Assembly: GCA_937141935.1 (NCBI GenBank)
Contig: CAKZQS010000040.1
Location: forward strand, 1 to 64,000
Reading direction: 5' to 3'
Source: an uncultured Ectothiorhodospiraceae bacterium
GTDB lineage: Bacteria > Pseudomonadota > Gammaproteobacteria > Nevskiales > Oceanococcaceae
Length of the DNA stretch: 64,000 bases
Shown: piece by piece, positions 52,913-62,319 of the stretch
Numbering within the stretch: the stretch's first letter is position 1
Layout: every line of letters starts with the position of its first letter
The notes under the pieces: model-generated
Databases searched by the model: none
What the model was told of the DNA's origin: nothing
The model's input: only the letters and a program-made list of their open reading frames with translations
Made by a program: the position numbers and the translations under genes

Positions 52913-53827
52913 CTAGGTGTTGGCCTGCTCGCGCTTTTGCTTGCGCAGCTGCTCCTGCATCGCGAAGTCGCGCCAGCTGGCCGCCTTGGCCGCGGCACGG
53001 TAGGCCGGCCAGGGCGAGTCCTGCGCCCGCTCGGGCTGGTCGCCCATCACGGTAACGCGCTGAATCACGCGCTCGCCCTCGAAGTCGTCCAGCACGTAGT
53101 GTTGGGTGCAGCGGTTGTCCCACATCGCCACGGTGCCGGCCTGCCAGCGGTAGCGCACGGTAAAGCGGTGGCTCGCGGCCCAGCGGCTCAGGTAGCCCAG
53201 CAGCATGTCGCTTTCGGCGTCGCTGAGTTCAACGATGCGGCGGGTGAAGTGGTGGTTGACGAACAGGCTGCGCCGGCCGGTCTCCGGGTGCACCCGCACC
53301 ACCGGGTGGATCGCCCGCTGCTCGGGCTTGAAGTGGGGCGAGGCGTCGTGCAGCGCCGTCAGCCCGTCGCAGAGCGCGCGCATCGGCGCCGACAGCTCCG
53401 CGTAGGCCTTGTACATATTCGACCACAGCGTGTCGCCGCCGACCTCCGGGCACTTTTTCATGTGCAGGATGGCCAGCAGCGAGGGCTCGTGCTGGCAGCT
53501 CAGGTCGCTATGCCACTCGTCGGCCACCGCGCCGGCGCCGCCCATGGCCCGCAGCTCGAAGAACTCCGGCCGCTCTCCGCCCAGCTTCAGGTTGGGGTGC
53601 GATTCCAGCTCGCCGAACAGCCTGCCAAAGGCGATGTGCTCGTCGGGTGTGGGGGCCTGATCGGGGAAGAACAGTACCAGGTGTTCGGCCAGCAGCGCGC
53701 GGATGGCGGCGGCCTGTTCGGGCCCCGCCTCGGCCAGCCGCAGGCCGCGCACCTCGGCGCCCAGCGAGCCGGACAAGCGCTGGACTGACCAGCCCTCGGG
53801 AAGGGGTGCCTTTGCGGACTCGCTCAT
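52913..53827 (-). CDS. TauD/TfdA family Fe(II)/2-oxoglutarate dioxygenase
   Basis: A 304-residue dioxygenase that hydroxylates its substrate using 2-oxoglutarate and O2. The 2-His-1-carboxylate facial triad is in EWHSDLSC (His and Asp) and WDNRCTQHYVLDDF (distal His), with the 2-oxoglutarate Arg in GERVIQRVTVMG. Length and order match taurine, alkylsulfate or 2,4-D dioxygenases; the substrate cannot be read. No sulfonate transporter is next to it. Divergent from the beta-helix giant. Confidence 0.9.
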   Translation of the reverse strand: MSESAKAPLPEGWSVQRLSGSLGAEVRGLRLAEAGPEQAAAIRALLAEHLVLFFPDQAPTPDEHIAFGRLFGELESHPNLKLGGERPEFFELRAMGGAGAVADEWHSDLSCQHEPSLLAILHMKKCPEVGGDTLWSNMYKAYAELSAPMRALCDGLTALHDASPHFKPEQRAIHPVVRVHPETGRRSLFVNHHFTRRIVELSDAESDMLLGYLSRWAASHRFTVRYRWQAGTVAMWDNRCTQHYVLDDFEGERVIQRVTVMGDQPERAQDSPWPAYRAAAKAASWRDFAMQEQLRKQKREQANT

Positions 53828-54146
53828 GCCTGTCTGTCTCCTGCCGGGGCGGTGGCGAAATGCTAGCAGGCCTATCGGGCCTGGCCCGGAAAAAACCCGG
53901 GTCGTAAAAATTCGCTACGTACGTATTTCGTGACTTTGGTCATGCTAGCTTTCACGCGCTTTTGACGCCCTTGGGGGGAGTCTTCCTCGCGCCGTCTCGG
54001 CACCCGGATCAACACGGGTTCCACCCGTGCGGGCGCCGTCGGGTCGGTACGGACCAGCACCTGGTCCCGCTACACATTCGCTGCACGACTGGCTGCCGAG
54101 GATCCGGCGGGGTTGGTACGCGTAGCGCCCAACGGAGTGCTCATTG
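53828..54146. promoter_or_regulatory. Divergent promoter region
   Basis: About 320 bases between the dioxygenase and the beta-helix protein genes. The part at 53888-53955 is AT-rich for this genome (aaaaaacccgg, cgtaaaaattcg, cgtatttcgtgactttgg) and carries the perfect palindrome tacgtacgta at 53916-53925. The GGAG at 54134-54137 serves the ATG at 54147. Confidence 0.5.
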
Positions 54147-57100
54147 ATGAGTCCGCTGCGCGCGCGCGCCTGTTCGCTGCTGTTGTCCTGTGCCGCCCTG
54201 GGGGTCACGGCGGCTCAGGCGCAAACAACCTACTACGTCGACCAGAACCACCCAGCTGCGAGGGATACCAACCCGGGGAGTGCCTCGGCCCCCTGGCGCA
54301 GCATCCAGCAAGCCGCTCAGGTGCTGGAGCCTGGCGATACCGTGCTGGTCGCCAGCGGGGTGTATACCGAGCTGTACACCGGCTACCCCAACAGTGCGCT
54401 TGGCGCCATCAAGCCGCAGCGCTCCGGCACCGTCGAAGCGCCCATCACCTATGCCGCCGCACCGGGCGCGAGCGTGGTGATTGACCAGCAGGGCGCGGGC
54501 CCCGGCTTCTACATCTTCAAGAAGGACCACTTGGTCATTCGCGGCTTCGAGATCCGCAACGCGCGCATGGGCGGCGTGTGGGTCGCGGTGGATGGCGCGC
54601 GGGGGATCCAGGTGCTGGACAACGACATTCACCACGTCGACGGTCAGGCCGGCGCCAATGTGGGCGCCGTCAAGCTCGACGGTTGCTCGCAATGTGTCGT
54701 CCAGGGCAATCGCCTGCATGACGTGACGGTGGGCGGGCAGCGCAAGCTCAACAGCGCCGGCCTGCACAGCTTCGACATGGAAGACACGCTGATCGAGGAC
54801 AACGTGGTCTTCGACGTGCACACCGGCGTGTATCACAAGCGCTCGACCGGCGGCCCCGGCGTGCAGGTGCGCAACAACCGCATTTGCCGCGTGACGAACG
54901 GGGTGCTGTATTCCGTGGCCGGCGGCGGCGACCCGGCCCACCGCAACCAGGCGGTGGTGGGCAATGACATCGTGGGTTGCGAAATCGGCGTCAAGGCCAC
55001 GGTGTGGGAAACCGGCTCGCAAAGCCGCGGGCTGGTGGTGCACCACAACGCGATACGCGAATGCGCCGAAGGCCTGTTCATGCAGGGCTACAGCGAGCTG
55101 GATATTGCCGGCAACCTGTTCGCGACCCATCGCTATGCGTTGTCGACCTTGCACACCGGGGGGCGCGAGGTCGCGCTGACCCATTCCGACGGCAACCTCT
55201 ATGCTCCGGACGGCGACTTTCTGCTGGATCGGTGGGGCGCGAACCGGCGCTATTCCGGCCTGAGCGCCTGGCAGAACGCGACCGGTTGGGACCGGCTCAG
55301 CCAGGCGGCCGACTACGCCGCCCAGGGCCCGCACGCGGCCGCGGATCCGGACTGCGATGCCGATGGCGACAATGACGGTGTGCGGGATTCGGTCGAACTC
55401 GCCCACGGCGGCAACCCGCTGGACGCCAGCGACGGCGGCGGCCCCGATGCGCCCAGCCAGGCCGCGCCGGCGGCGCCGCGGCCCACAAACCCGACGCCGA
55501 CACCCACACCGGCGCCGACCCGGGCCCCGACGCCCACACCCGCGCCGTCCTCGGCTCCGGCGCCAACCGGGCAGGCGCAGCCGGCCCCAGCTGAGCCGGC
55601 CCCGGCCGAGCCGACCCCGGCCGAGCCGACGCCTGCGCCGGAATACATTCTGCGTGTCAGCACCGAGGCCGCTCGTACACCCGCCCGCGCATTGGCCGGC
55701 GCCCAGGTGCGTGGCGATCTGTATGTTTTTCTTGAGGCCCCGGCGAGTTTGGAGCGGGTCGAGTTTCTGCTCAACGGCCGCCTGCTGAAAACCGAGCGCA
55801 CGGCGCCTTATGACCTGGCGGGCGGTTCGGTGGAGCGGGCCCGCGCCTTCGACAGCACCACGCTCGCCGACGGCCGGCATCGGCTGCGCGCGCGGGTGTG
55901 GGCCGGCGACGGCAGTCAAAGCACGGTCGAGGCCAGCTTCGTCGTCGCGAATAACCAGGCGCCGGCCGATACCGTGCGCCCCACGGTACGGCTGACCGCG
56001 CCGGCCGCGGATCAGGCCCTGAGCGGCGTCGTGACGCTGGCCGCGGTGGCTGAGGATGCCGGGGGCATTGCGCATGTCAGCTTCCGCGCCAACGGCGCCT
56101 TCGTCGGCCGCGTGCACCAGGCGCCGTACACGCTGCGCTGGGATACGCGCGAGGCCGCCGACGGCCCCGTGGAAATCATCGCCATCGCCCGTGATCTGGC
56201 CGGCAACGGCCGTCGGCAGCTGCGCAGCGTGCACCTGCGCAACGCCCCGGTGTCGACGCCGGCGCCGGCGCCGGCGCCGATGCCGGCACTGGTGCTGCAG
56301 CTGAGCCCCCGGTCCGACCGCAAGGCGCCGGTGGCGCTGGCGGGTCGCCGCGTCCGCGATGACATCTATGTATTCCTCGCCGCCGAGAGCGCCGTTGAGC
56401 AGGTGGACTTCCTGCTGAACGGCGAGCGCGTCAAGACCGAGCGCCAGGCGCCCTTTGATCTGGCCGGGGGCTCCGTCAGCCAGGCCCGCGCGCTGGATAC
56501 GCGCACCCTGGCGGACGGCCGCTACACCCTTGAGGCGCGGGTCCTGCGGGCGGACGGGCAGCGGCAACGCGTGCAGGCGCAGTTCGACATCGCCAACGCG
56601 ACGCCCCCGCCGGACACGACGCGTCCTACGCTGCGCTTTCGCGCCCCGCCCGCCGGCGAGCCCCTGAGCGGCTCCCATCTGCTGGTCGCCCGTGCCGAGG
56701 ATGATCGCGGCGTCGTGCGCGTGCAGTTCCTGCTGAACGGCGCCGTGCTGGCGGAACGCACGCAGGCCCCCTATCGCCTGCAGTGGGACAGCCGCGGCGT
56801 GGCCGATGGCGAGCATGTGCTGGCGGTGCGCGCCTTCGACGCCGCGGGCAACAGCATGCGCCGTGCCCGGCGTGTGACCGTGGCCAACAACACCGCGTCT
56901 GCGAGTGACCCTGGCCGCGAATGCGCCGAACGCGCGAACAATCCGGCGCTGATTTTCTGTGACGACTTCGAAGACCCGAATCTGGAGAGCCGCTATTTCG
57001 ACGTGGATCGAGCCGGCGGCGATCTGACGGTCAGCAGCGCCGAGGCCCTTGGCGGCCGGCGCTCGCTACGCAGCCAGTACCGCCAGGGCCGCGTGAACAA

Positions 57101-57710
57101 TGGCAATGTCAAGCTCAGCTTCGGTCGCAGCCCCCTCGGCGTGTCGCGGATCGCCGCCGACGAGAACATCGACGAGGTGTATTGGCGCTTCTACGTGAAG
57201 TTGGACGCCGACTGGGAGGGCCAGGCCCGCAAGCTCACGCGCGCCACGATGTTCACCTCCTCCAACTGGGGGCAGGGGATGATCACGCACCTCTGGGAAG
57301 GCGAGGGCGACACGCTGGGCCTGGACCCCGTCTCGCTGATCAATGCGCAGGATCGGGCGCAAGCCGATCGCTACAACGACTGGGGCGAAATGCGCTGGCT
57401 CGGCAAAACCAATGGGCACAGCCCGGTGTACGCCGCCGCGGAGGTCGGCCAGTGGCGCTGTGTGGAGGTGCACACCAGGCTCAACAGCCTCGGTCGGGCC
57501 GACGGTGAGGTCGCCTTCTGGGTGGATGGCGCGCTGGAGTCGCGCAGCAGCGGCTTGGACCTGCGCGGTCGCTACGAGGACTACGGCATCAACGCCATCT
57601 TCCTGGAGAACTACTGGAATGGCGGTGCCGCCAGGGACCAGGCGCGCTACATCGACAACTTCGTCGTCAGTCGCGAGCGGGTGGGCTGCTTGTCCGGGGC
57701 GGGCCACTAG
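54147..57710 (+). CDS. Large secreted parallel beta-helix/Ig-repeat/jelly-roll protein
   Basis: A 1187-residue exported protein. Signal peptide (ACSLLLSCAALGVTAAQAQ), then a right-handed beta-helix domain of the DUF1565/pectate-lyase type (about residues 27-390; TYYVDQNHP, NPGSASAPWRSIQQAAQ), a Ca-binding-like DPDCDADGDNDGV segment, a Thr/Pro/Ala linker, a duplicated two-Ig-domain unit (215-residue period, starting at 55638 and 56283) and a C-terminal lyase/lectin-like jelly roll (IFCDDFEDPN..., GQWRCVEVHTRLN, FWVDGALE). It looks like a polysaccharide-acting or adhesive protein; which is not decided. ATG at 54147 has GGAG nine bases upstream; the TTG at 54144 is ignored. Confidence 0.85.
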   Translation: MSPLRARACSLLLSCAALGVTAAQAQTTYYVDQNHPAARDTNPGSASAPWRSIQQAAQVLEPGDTVLVASGVYTELYTGYPNSALGAIKPQRSGTVEAPITYAAAPGASVVIDQQGAGPGFYIFKKDHLVIRGFEIRNARMGGVWVAVDGARGIQVLDNDIHHVDGQAGANVGAVKLDGCSQCVVQGNRLHDVTVGGQRKLNSAGLHSFDMEDTLIEDNVVFDVHTGVYHKRSTGGPGVQVRNNRICRVTNGVLYSVAGGGDPAHRNQAVVGNDIVGCEIGVKATVWETGSQSRGLVVHHNAIRECAEGLFMQGYSELDIAGNLFATHRYALSTLHTGGREVALTHSDGNLYAPDGDFLLDRWGANRRYSGLSAWQNATGWDRLSQAADYAAQGPHAAADPDCDADGDNDGVRDSVELAHGGNPLDASDGGGPDAPSQAAPAAPRPTNPTPTPTPAPTRAPTPTPAPSSAPAPTGQAQPAPAEPAPAEPTPAEPTPAPEYILRVSTEAARTPARALAGAQVRGDLYVFLEAPASLERVEFLLNGRLLKTERTAPYDLAGGSVERARAFDSTTLADGRHRLRARVWAGDGSQSTVEASFVVANNQAPADTVRPTVRLTAPAADQALSGVVTLAAVAEDAGGIAHVSFRANGAFVGRVHQAPYTLRWDTREAADGPVEIIAIARDLAGNGRRQLRSVHLRNAPVSTPAPAPAPMPALVLQLSPRSDRKAPVALAGRRVRDDIYVFLAAESAVEQVDFLLNGERVKTERQAPFDLAGGSVSQARALDTRTLADGRYTLEARVLRADGQRQRVQAQFDIANATPPPDTTRPTLRFRAPPAGEPLSGSHLLVARAEDDRGVVRVQFLLNGAVLAERTQAPYRLQWDSRGVADGEHVLAVRAFDAAGNSMRRARRVTVANNTASASDPGRECAERANNPALIFCDDFEDPNLESRYFDVDRAGGDLTVSSAEALGGRRSLRSQYRQGRVNNGNVKLSFGRSPLGVSRIAADENIDEVYWRFYVKLDADWEGQARKLTRATMFTSSNWGQGMITHLWEGEGDTLGLDPVSLINAQDRAQADRYNDWGEMRWLGKTNGHSPVYAAAEVGQWRCVEVHTRLNSLGRADGEVAFWVDGALESRSSGLDLRGRYEDYGINAIFLENYWNGGAARDQARYIDNFVVSRERVGCLSGAGH

Positions 57711-57741
57711 CCAGGCCTAGAGAATCGGTTGACGACCGGGC

Positions 57742-57785
57742 CGGGGTCGGGCCATCGCTTCAAGGCGGTGGTCCGGCCCCGTTTT
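57742..57785 (+). terminator. Intrinsic terminator of the beta-helix protein gene
   Basis: A 17-base-pair stem (57742-57758 with 57765-57781; three G-T pairs), a six-base loop and TTTT immediately after. The best rho-independent terminator in the window, 31 bases past the stop. Confidence 0.9.
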
Positions 57786-58009
57786 CGTTCAGGGGTCGTC
57801 TGCAGCTCGGGGTTGATTGCTCGGGAAGGCCGAGCGTGCGTCCTAAGCCTCGTTCTTCGCCTTTGTGGCGTAAGCGCTTGTCGGGCGAGTGTCCCCTGGT
57901 CGATGGCGGCGTGACGCTGAGTCCAGCAAGCGCACAACCATGCTCCTGAGGGGCCTCATGAGAATCTACGACTGTAATTCTCGTCAGCAGCGCTACACTG
58001 CGAGCGTGG

Positions 58010-58029
58010 TTGTGAACAGCCGCTCACAA
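58010..58029. promoter_or_regulatory. Inverted repeat TTGTGA-N8-TCACAA
   Basis: A perfect six-base inverted repeat with an eight-base spacer, 131 bases upstream of the DUF6351 start. The spacing differs from CRP (TGTGA-N6-TCACA), so a different dimeric regulator is more likely. Confidence 0.45.
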
Positions 58030-58159
58030 AAAAACGAACGACAGACTGTAGAACACACAACGTACGGTTTTTAGTGGAGACATCTGTACCCGCGGGCGCC
58101 ATGCCCGGTTGGGTCCGTTGTGCTGCCGCGTGCCCGAATCGTACCGACCAGGACTCGCC

Positions 58160-61100
58160 ATGCGCACAATTCGACATCTCCTCCTGCTTTGCCTCACTTT
58201 GGCTGGCACAACCGTGGCTGGCGCTACGGTTGCTGGCGCTTCGGGCACCACAGTCAAGGCGCAAGCGGACGCGGGCGCCCCGCAGGTTCGGGTGCTCTCC
58301 ACCCGCTCCGACCTGATCAGCGGCGGGAACGTCCTGATCGCAGTGACGCCCGCGAGCCACCAGACGCTGGCGGATCTGAGCCTTGAACTGAACGGCGCGG
58401 ATGTCTCCGCGGCCTTTTCCCCCCTGGGCGATGGCCGGCTCCTGGGGCTGGTCTCGGGCCTGGATTTGGGCGAGAACACCTTTGTCGCCCGTGCCGGCGC
58501 AGCTGCGCGCACAGTGACGCTGACCAACCACCCCGCTGGCGGGCCCGTGGTCAGTGGTCCGCAACTCGAGCCGTGGACCTGTCAGGCCGGCGCTGTGGAT
58601 GCCGATTGCAACCAGCCGGCACAGTTCCGCTTTCACTACCTGCCGGAAGAGGGGACGGAGCTGCAGGCCTACGACCCGGCCAACCCCGCCGATGACGTGG
58701 CGATGGTCACCACGGAAACCGGCCAGACCGTGCCCTTCATCGTGCGCGAGGAAACGGGGTACATCGACCGTGATCAGTATCGGATCGCCGTGTTGTTCGA
58801 CCCGGCGCAGGATTGGTCGGCCATCGCGCCGCAACCGCAGTTCAACGGCAAACTGATGATCACCCACGGCGCCTCTTGCGGCGTGGACTACCGGCCGCAA
58901 GGCGCGCCCAGCGTGCTGCGCTACAACCCCCTGGAGTTTGCCGGGGATTTCCCGGTATCGCCTGGCGACGACAACGTGGTCTACGCCCTGGGCCGGGGGT
59001 TCGCGGTGATGTCGAACGCCCTGAACAACTCGGGGCATAACTGCAACCTGCCCCTGCAGGCCGAGTCCATGATCATGACCAAGGAGCACGTGGTTGAGCA
59101 GTACGGCGAGCTGCGTTACACCATCGGCGTGGGCTGCTCCGGCGGCGCACTGGCCATGCAGTGGATGGCCAACGCCTACCCCGGCATCTACCAGGGCATT
59201 TTGCCCACCTGTTCCTTCCCCGATGCCTGGGGCACCGCCACGCAGTTTGCGGACTACCACCTCCTGCTGGATTACTTCTTTGAAAAGCAGGGCGGCTTTC
59301 ACGTGGAGCCCAAACACCCGGATTGGACCCTGCCGCAGATTGCCGAGGTTATGGGGCACCTGACCTTCGTCAACGCCGAAATCAGTGAAACCGCTCAGTT
59401 TCACGTGGCTGTTGCCGCTGATGACAACGGCTGCGGCGGGGTCAGTGGCGACCAGCTGTACCACCCGGAAACCAACCCGGATGGCGTGCGCTGTGCGATC
59501 CAGGATGCCGCCATCAACATCTTCGGCCCCCGTGATGCCTCGCTGTGGACCGCGCCGGAACAGGCCATCGGTCGCGGTTTCGCCGGCTTCCCGATCGACA
59601 ATGTGGGCGTGCAATTTGGCCTTTCCGCCCTGCAGCGCGGCATCATCACGCCCGAGCAGTTCATCGAGCTGAACCGGGATATCGGCGGGCTGGATATCGA
59701 CGCCAACCCCACGGCCGAGCGCTTTGCCGCCGACGAATCCACGCTGGTCAATGCCTACCGCAGCGGCATGATCAATAGTGCAAACAACCTCAACCAGACC
59801 GCCATCATTGATTGCCGTGGCCCCGACCCGGGCCTGTTCCACGATGCCTACCGCACCTTTGCCCTGCGTGCGCGCCTCGATCGAGAACACGGAAACCACG
59901 ACAACCACGTGATCTGGGGTGGGCCGGTTCCCCTCATCGCCGACAGCAACTGCCACCACAACAGTCTGCTGGCCATGGATGAATGGCTGGCTGAGGTGGA
60001 GCAGGATGATTCCCCCATCCCGCTGGCCGACAAGCTCACCGCCAACCGCCCCGCCGACCTGACCGACATGTGTTGGGATGGAACTGGCACCGCGGCCGCA
60101 CCGGTGCTGTGCCCGGAAACCGTGCTCACGGTGTACGGCACGCCCCGAATGGTGGCGGGCGATGCCATTACCACCGACACCAACAAGTGCCAGCTCAAGC
60201 CCATAAGCGCGGATGACTATCTGCCGCACGTGGGGCTGCCCTATGCGGCCGGCACCCCGGCGCCCGATGTGGCCTTGCCGCTGGTCCCCCTGCTGAGCGA
60301 TGCGCAGCTTGCCGAACTGGAAACGATCTTCCCGGAGGGCACCTGCGATTTCTCGGTGCCCGGCGTCGGCCAGCAAGGCACGGTGCCCTGGCAGACCTAT
60401 CAGGATCAGCTGGGAGATGTGATCTACGGCGGCGTCGGCCTTGCGCGCACCACCGACGGCAGTGGCGCCGGCTGGATGCACCCCAATTTTGGCGGGGTCC
60501 ACGCAGGGGCCGCGGCGGATACGGACGGTGACGGCGTGGCAGACAGCGTCGACGCCTGCCCCGCGACTCCGGCCGCGGAAATTGACAGCGTGGATGCCAA
60601 CGGCTGTGGGCCGTCCGAGCGCGACAGCGATGATGACGGGGTTTCCGACAGCGCGGACCAGTGTCCCAACACCGCGGCCGGCCAGGCGGTGGACGCGCGC
60701 GGTTGCGCGTCCGCATCCGGCGAACTGTCGGTCGAGTTGACCGCCACGCCGGCGCAGGGCGATGTGACCAACGGCCCGGTGACAGTGACCCTGAGCGCCC
60801 AGGCCAGCGTTGGTGATCCCAGCCTGTCTGGTGAACTGACCTACGTCTACTACTTTGGCGATGGCAGCAACTCAGGCGAAACCAGCGCGGCGGAAATGAG
60901 CCACGACTATGACCGCGCAGGCCGATACCAGCCCACCGTCGTGGTGAGGGATGAGAACAGCAATAGCGCCTCCGACAGCACCGAAGTGCGGATGACCACC
61001 ACCGTGACCGTGGAAGGCGACGGGGGAACCATGACGGCCAAGCTGACGATCGTCACCGATGGCAGCGCAGCCCCGGTCACCGCAACCTTCGATGCCTCGG

Positions 61101-61693
61101 GCACGCAAAACGCACCCGAGGGCGCGATCTACAGCTTCGACTTTGGCGATGGCAGTACGCGCAGCAGCACCAACCCCATTGTGGTCCACGTGTACACGCT
61201 GCCCGGCAGCTACCCCGTCAGCATGACGGTCAGCGACCCCGCAGACGCGCAGAACACCGCAACCGCGACGGGCAGCGTGACCGTGACGGCCGCCGAGCAG
61301 ACCACCGCGATCTTTACGGTCAGCCCCGCAACGGCCACGGTGGATGTCACGCCGGTGCGCTTCGATGCCAGCGCTTCCATCGCGGCTCCCGGGTCGCAAA
61401 TCCAGAGCTACCGCTTCGATTTTTATGGGGATGGCAGCGAAGTACGCGAGCAGGCGGAGCCCGAGACCACCTTCGTCTACGCCCGCACGGGCGCTTTCGA
61501 GCCGACGGTCACCGTGACCGATAGCGAAAATCGCCAGGCGACATCCAAGGCGGCGGTCCAGGTCGAGGCTCCCGCAGTCGCCCCGCCCACCGCGGGGGAT
61601 GACCCCCAGGCCCGCGACAACGGCGGCAGCGGCGCTCTGGGCTGGATGGCCCTGCTGCTGGGCTTGGCGGGGCTGCGGCGGCGCGCGGTCTAG
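58160..61693 (+). CDS. DUF6351 secreted hydrolase-like protein with TSP3, PKD and GlyGly-CTERM
   Basis: A 1177-residue exported protein. Signal peptide (RTIRHLLLLCLTLAGTTVAG), N-terminal beta domain (VLSTRSDLISGGNVLIAV...) and an alpha/beta-hydrolase-like body with GVGCSGGALAMQW (serine-elbow-like) near residue 325, together matching DUF6351 proteins. Two Ca-binding TSP3-type repeats follow (DTDGDGVADSVDACP, DSDDDGVSDSADQCP), then three PKD domains (FGDGSNSG, FGDGSTRS, FYGDGSE) and a GlyGly-CTERM tail (NGGSGALGWMALLLGLAGLRRR). It is thus anchored or exported by the T2SS/rhombosortase route. An esterase or polyester/oligomer hydrolase role is plausible but unproven. Confidence 0.87.
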   Translation: MRTIRHLLLLCLTLAGTTVAGATVAGASGTTVKAQADAGAPQVRVLSTRSDLISGGNVLIAVTPASHQTLADLSLELNGADVSAAFSPLGDGRLLGLVSGLDLGENTFVARAGAAARTVTLTNHPAGGPVVSGPQLEPWTCQAGAVDADCNQPAQFRFHYLPEEGTELQAYDPANPADDVAMVTTETGQTVPFIVREETGYIDRDQYRIAVLFDPAQDWSAIAPQPQFNGKLMITHGASCGVDYRPQGAPSVLRYNPLEFAGDFPVSPGDDNVVYALGRGFAVMSNALNNSGHNCNLPLQAESMIMTKEHVVEQYGELRYTIGVGCSGGALAMQWMANAYPGIYQGILPTCSFPDAWGTATQFADYHLLLDYFFEKQGGFHVEPKHPDWTLPQIAEVMGHLTFVNAEISETAQFHVAVAADDNGCGGVSGDQLYHPETNPDGVRCAIQDAAINIFGPRDASLWTAPEQAIGRGFAGFPIDNVGVQFGLSALQRGIITPEQFIELNRDIGGLDIDANPTAERFAADESTLVNAYRSGMINSANNLNQTAIIDCRGPDPGLFHDAYRTFALRARLDREHGNHDNHVIWGGPVPLIADSNCHHNSLLAMDEWLAEVEQDDSPIPLADKLTANRPADLTDMCWDGTGTAAAPVLCPETVLTVYGTPRMVAGDAITTDTNKCQLKPISADDYLPHVGLPYAAGTPAPDVALPLVPLLSDAQLAELETIFPEGTCDFSVPGVGQQGTVPWQTYQDQLGDVIYGGVGLARTTDGSGAGWMHPNFGGVHAGAAADTDGDGVADSVDACPATPAAEIDSVDANGCGPSERDSDDDGVSDSADQCPNTAAGQAVDARGCASASGELSVELTATPAQGDVTNGPVTVTLSAQASVGDPSLSGELTYVYYFGDGSNSGETSAAEMSHDYDRAGRYQPTVVVRDENSNSASDSTEVRMTTTVTVEGDGGTMTAKLTIVTDGSAAPVTATFDASGTQNAPEGAIYSFDFGDGSTRSSTNPIVVHVYTLPGSYPVSMTVSDPADAQNTATATGSVTVTAAEQTTAIFTVSPATATVDVTPVRFDASASIAAPGSQIQSYRFDFYGDGSEVREQAEPETTFVYARTGAFEPTVTVTDSENRQATSKAAVQVEAPAVAPPTAGDDPQARDNGGSGALGWMALLLGLAGLRRRAV

Positions 61694-61703
61694 GCGGACT
61701 TAG

Positions 61704-61738
61704 GCCCTCCTCGGCGCAGGCTGGGGAGGGCGTTGTTT
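61704..61738 (+). terminator. Terminator after the DUF6351 gene
   Basis: A seven-base-pair stem gccctcc/ggagggc (61704-61710 with 61725-61731), 14-base loop, followed by gttgttt. Only eleven bases past the stop. Moderately good rho-independent signal. Confidence 0.65.
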
Positions 61739-62255
61739 GGCGCACGCGGCGCCAAGCGGCGGCGCCATGCCGTAAAGCCGATAGAGGCCAGGGTTGTAGT
61801 AAGGCCCGCTGAACCGGCCGTCGATGCCCTGCGCCCCCGACCCAGCCACGGCGGCCGTTCATGACCAATGGGTTCAGGGCAAGGCGCGGCATCAACGGCG
61901 TCCCGGTGATCGCATGCCGTTTTTGCGGTGGGTGGGTCACCAGCCCTGCCGCTCTGTAGCGCGAATGACCGCCATGGAGCAAGCCCGCCAAGCGCGCCCG
62001 CATCTGCGGGTGTTCCGCTTTGGGCCTGAGCCGCCGTCGAATGCGGCAGCGGCAAAGCTCCGCCATGCGCCCGGTGCCGACCTTCGGGCCAGGCTAAGCC
62101 GCCGCCGCTGCGTGATCACCTCATGCAGGCGCCGACTCGGTTTCATTGACACCGACGCGGTGCTGCCGAGGCGACAGTGAGCACGGGGGTTCGGCATTCG
62201 CGGACGCGGCTACGCCCGCCCCGGCGATGGGCGCCGGGGCGGGGTGGTTTGTGCC

Positions 62256-62277
62256 GGCCCGGGCTCCAGCCCCGGCC
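62256..62277 (-). terminator. GC hairpin downstream of third S8 protease
   Basis: An inverted repeat of ten-base arms with one mismatch (62256-62265 with 62268-62277) beginning about 43 bases past the stop on the minus strand. No T-run; weak. Confidence 0.3.
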
Positions 62278-62319
62278 AATTTCCAGGCGCCGGCCGAGCT
62301 CTTGGCCAGGGCCGAAGCC

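Larger units (their letters stand above)
57711..58159. other. Intergenic region with terminator and AT-richer leader
   Basis: About 450 bases. It begins with a strong intrinsic terminator, and from about 57945 it becomes AT-richer than the surroundings, with an inverted repeat at 58010-58029 and a run of A, which suggests the promoter of the DUF6351 gene. No small gene is convincing. Confidence 0.5.
61694..62319. other. Long intergenic region, no convincing gene
   Basis: About 625 bases between convergent secreted-protein genes. After the terminator there are open frames on both strands (61824-62180 plus; 61937-62197 minus), but they are Arg/Pro/Ala-rich, lack ribosome-binding sites and match nothing I know. 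A decayed gene or mobile-element remnant is possible. At 62256-62277 a GC hairpin lies downstream of the S8 protease stop on the minus strand. Confidence 0.45.

Noticed and set aside
58011-58028. CRP-binding site upstream of the DUF6351 gene
   Set aside because: The half-sites TGTGA/TCACA match, but the spacer is eight bases, not six.
61824-62180. Small protein gene on the plus strand
   Set aside because: Arg/Pro/Ala-rich composition, no ribosome-binding site and an overlapping equally poor minus frame.
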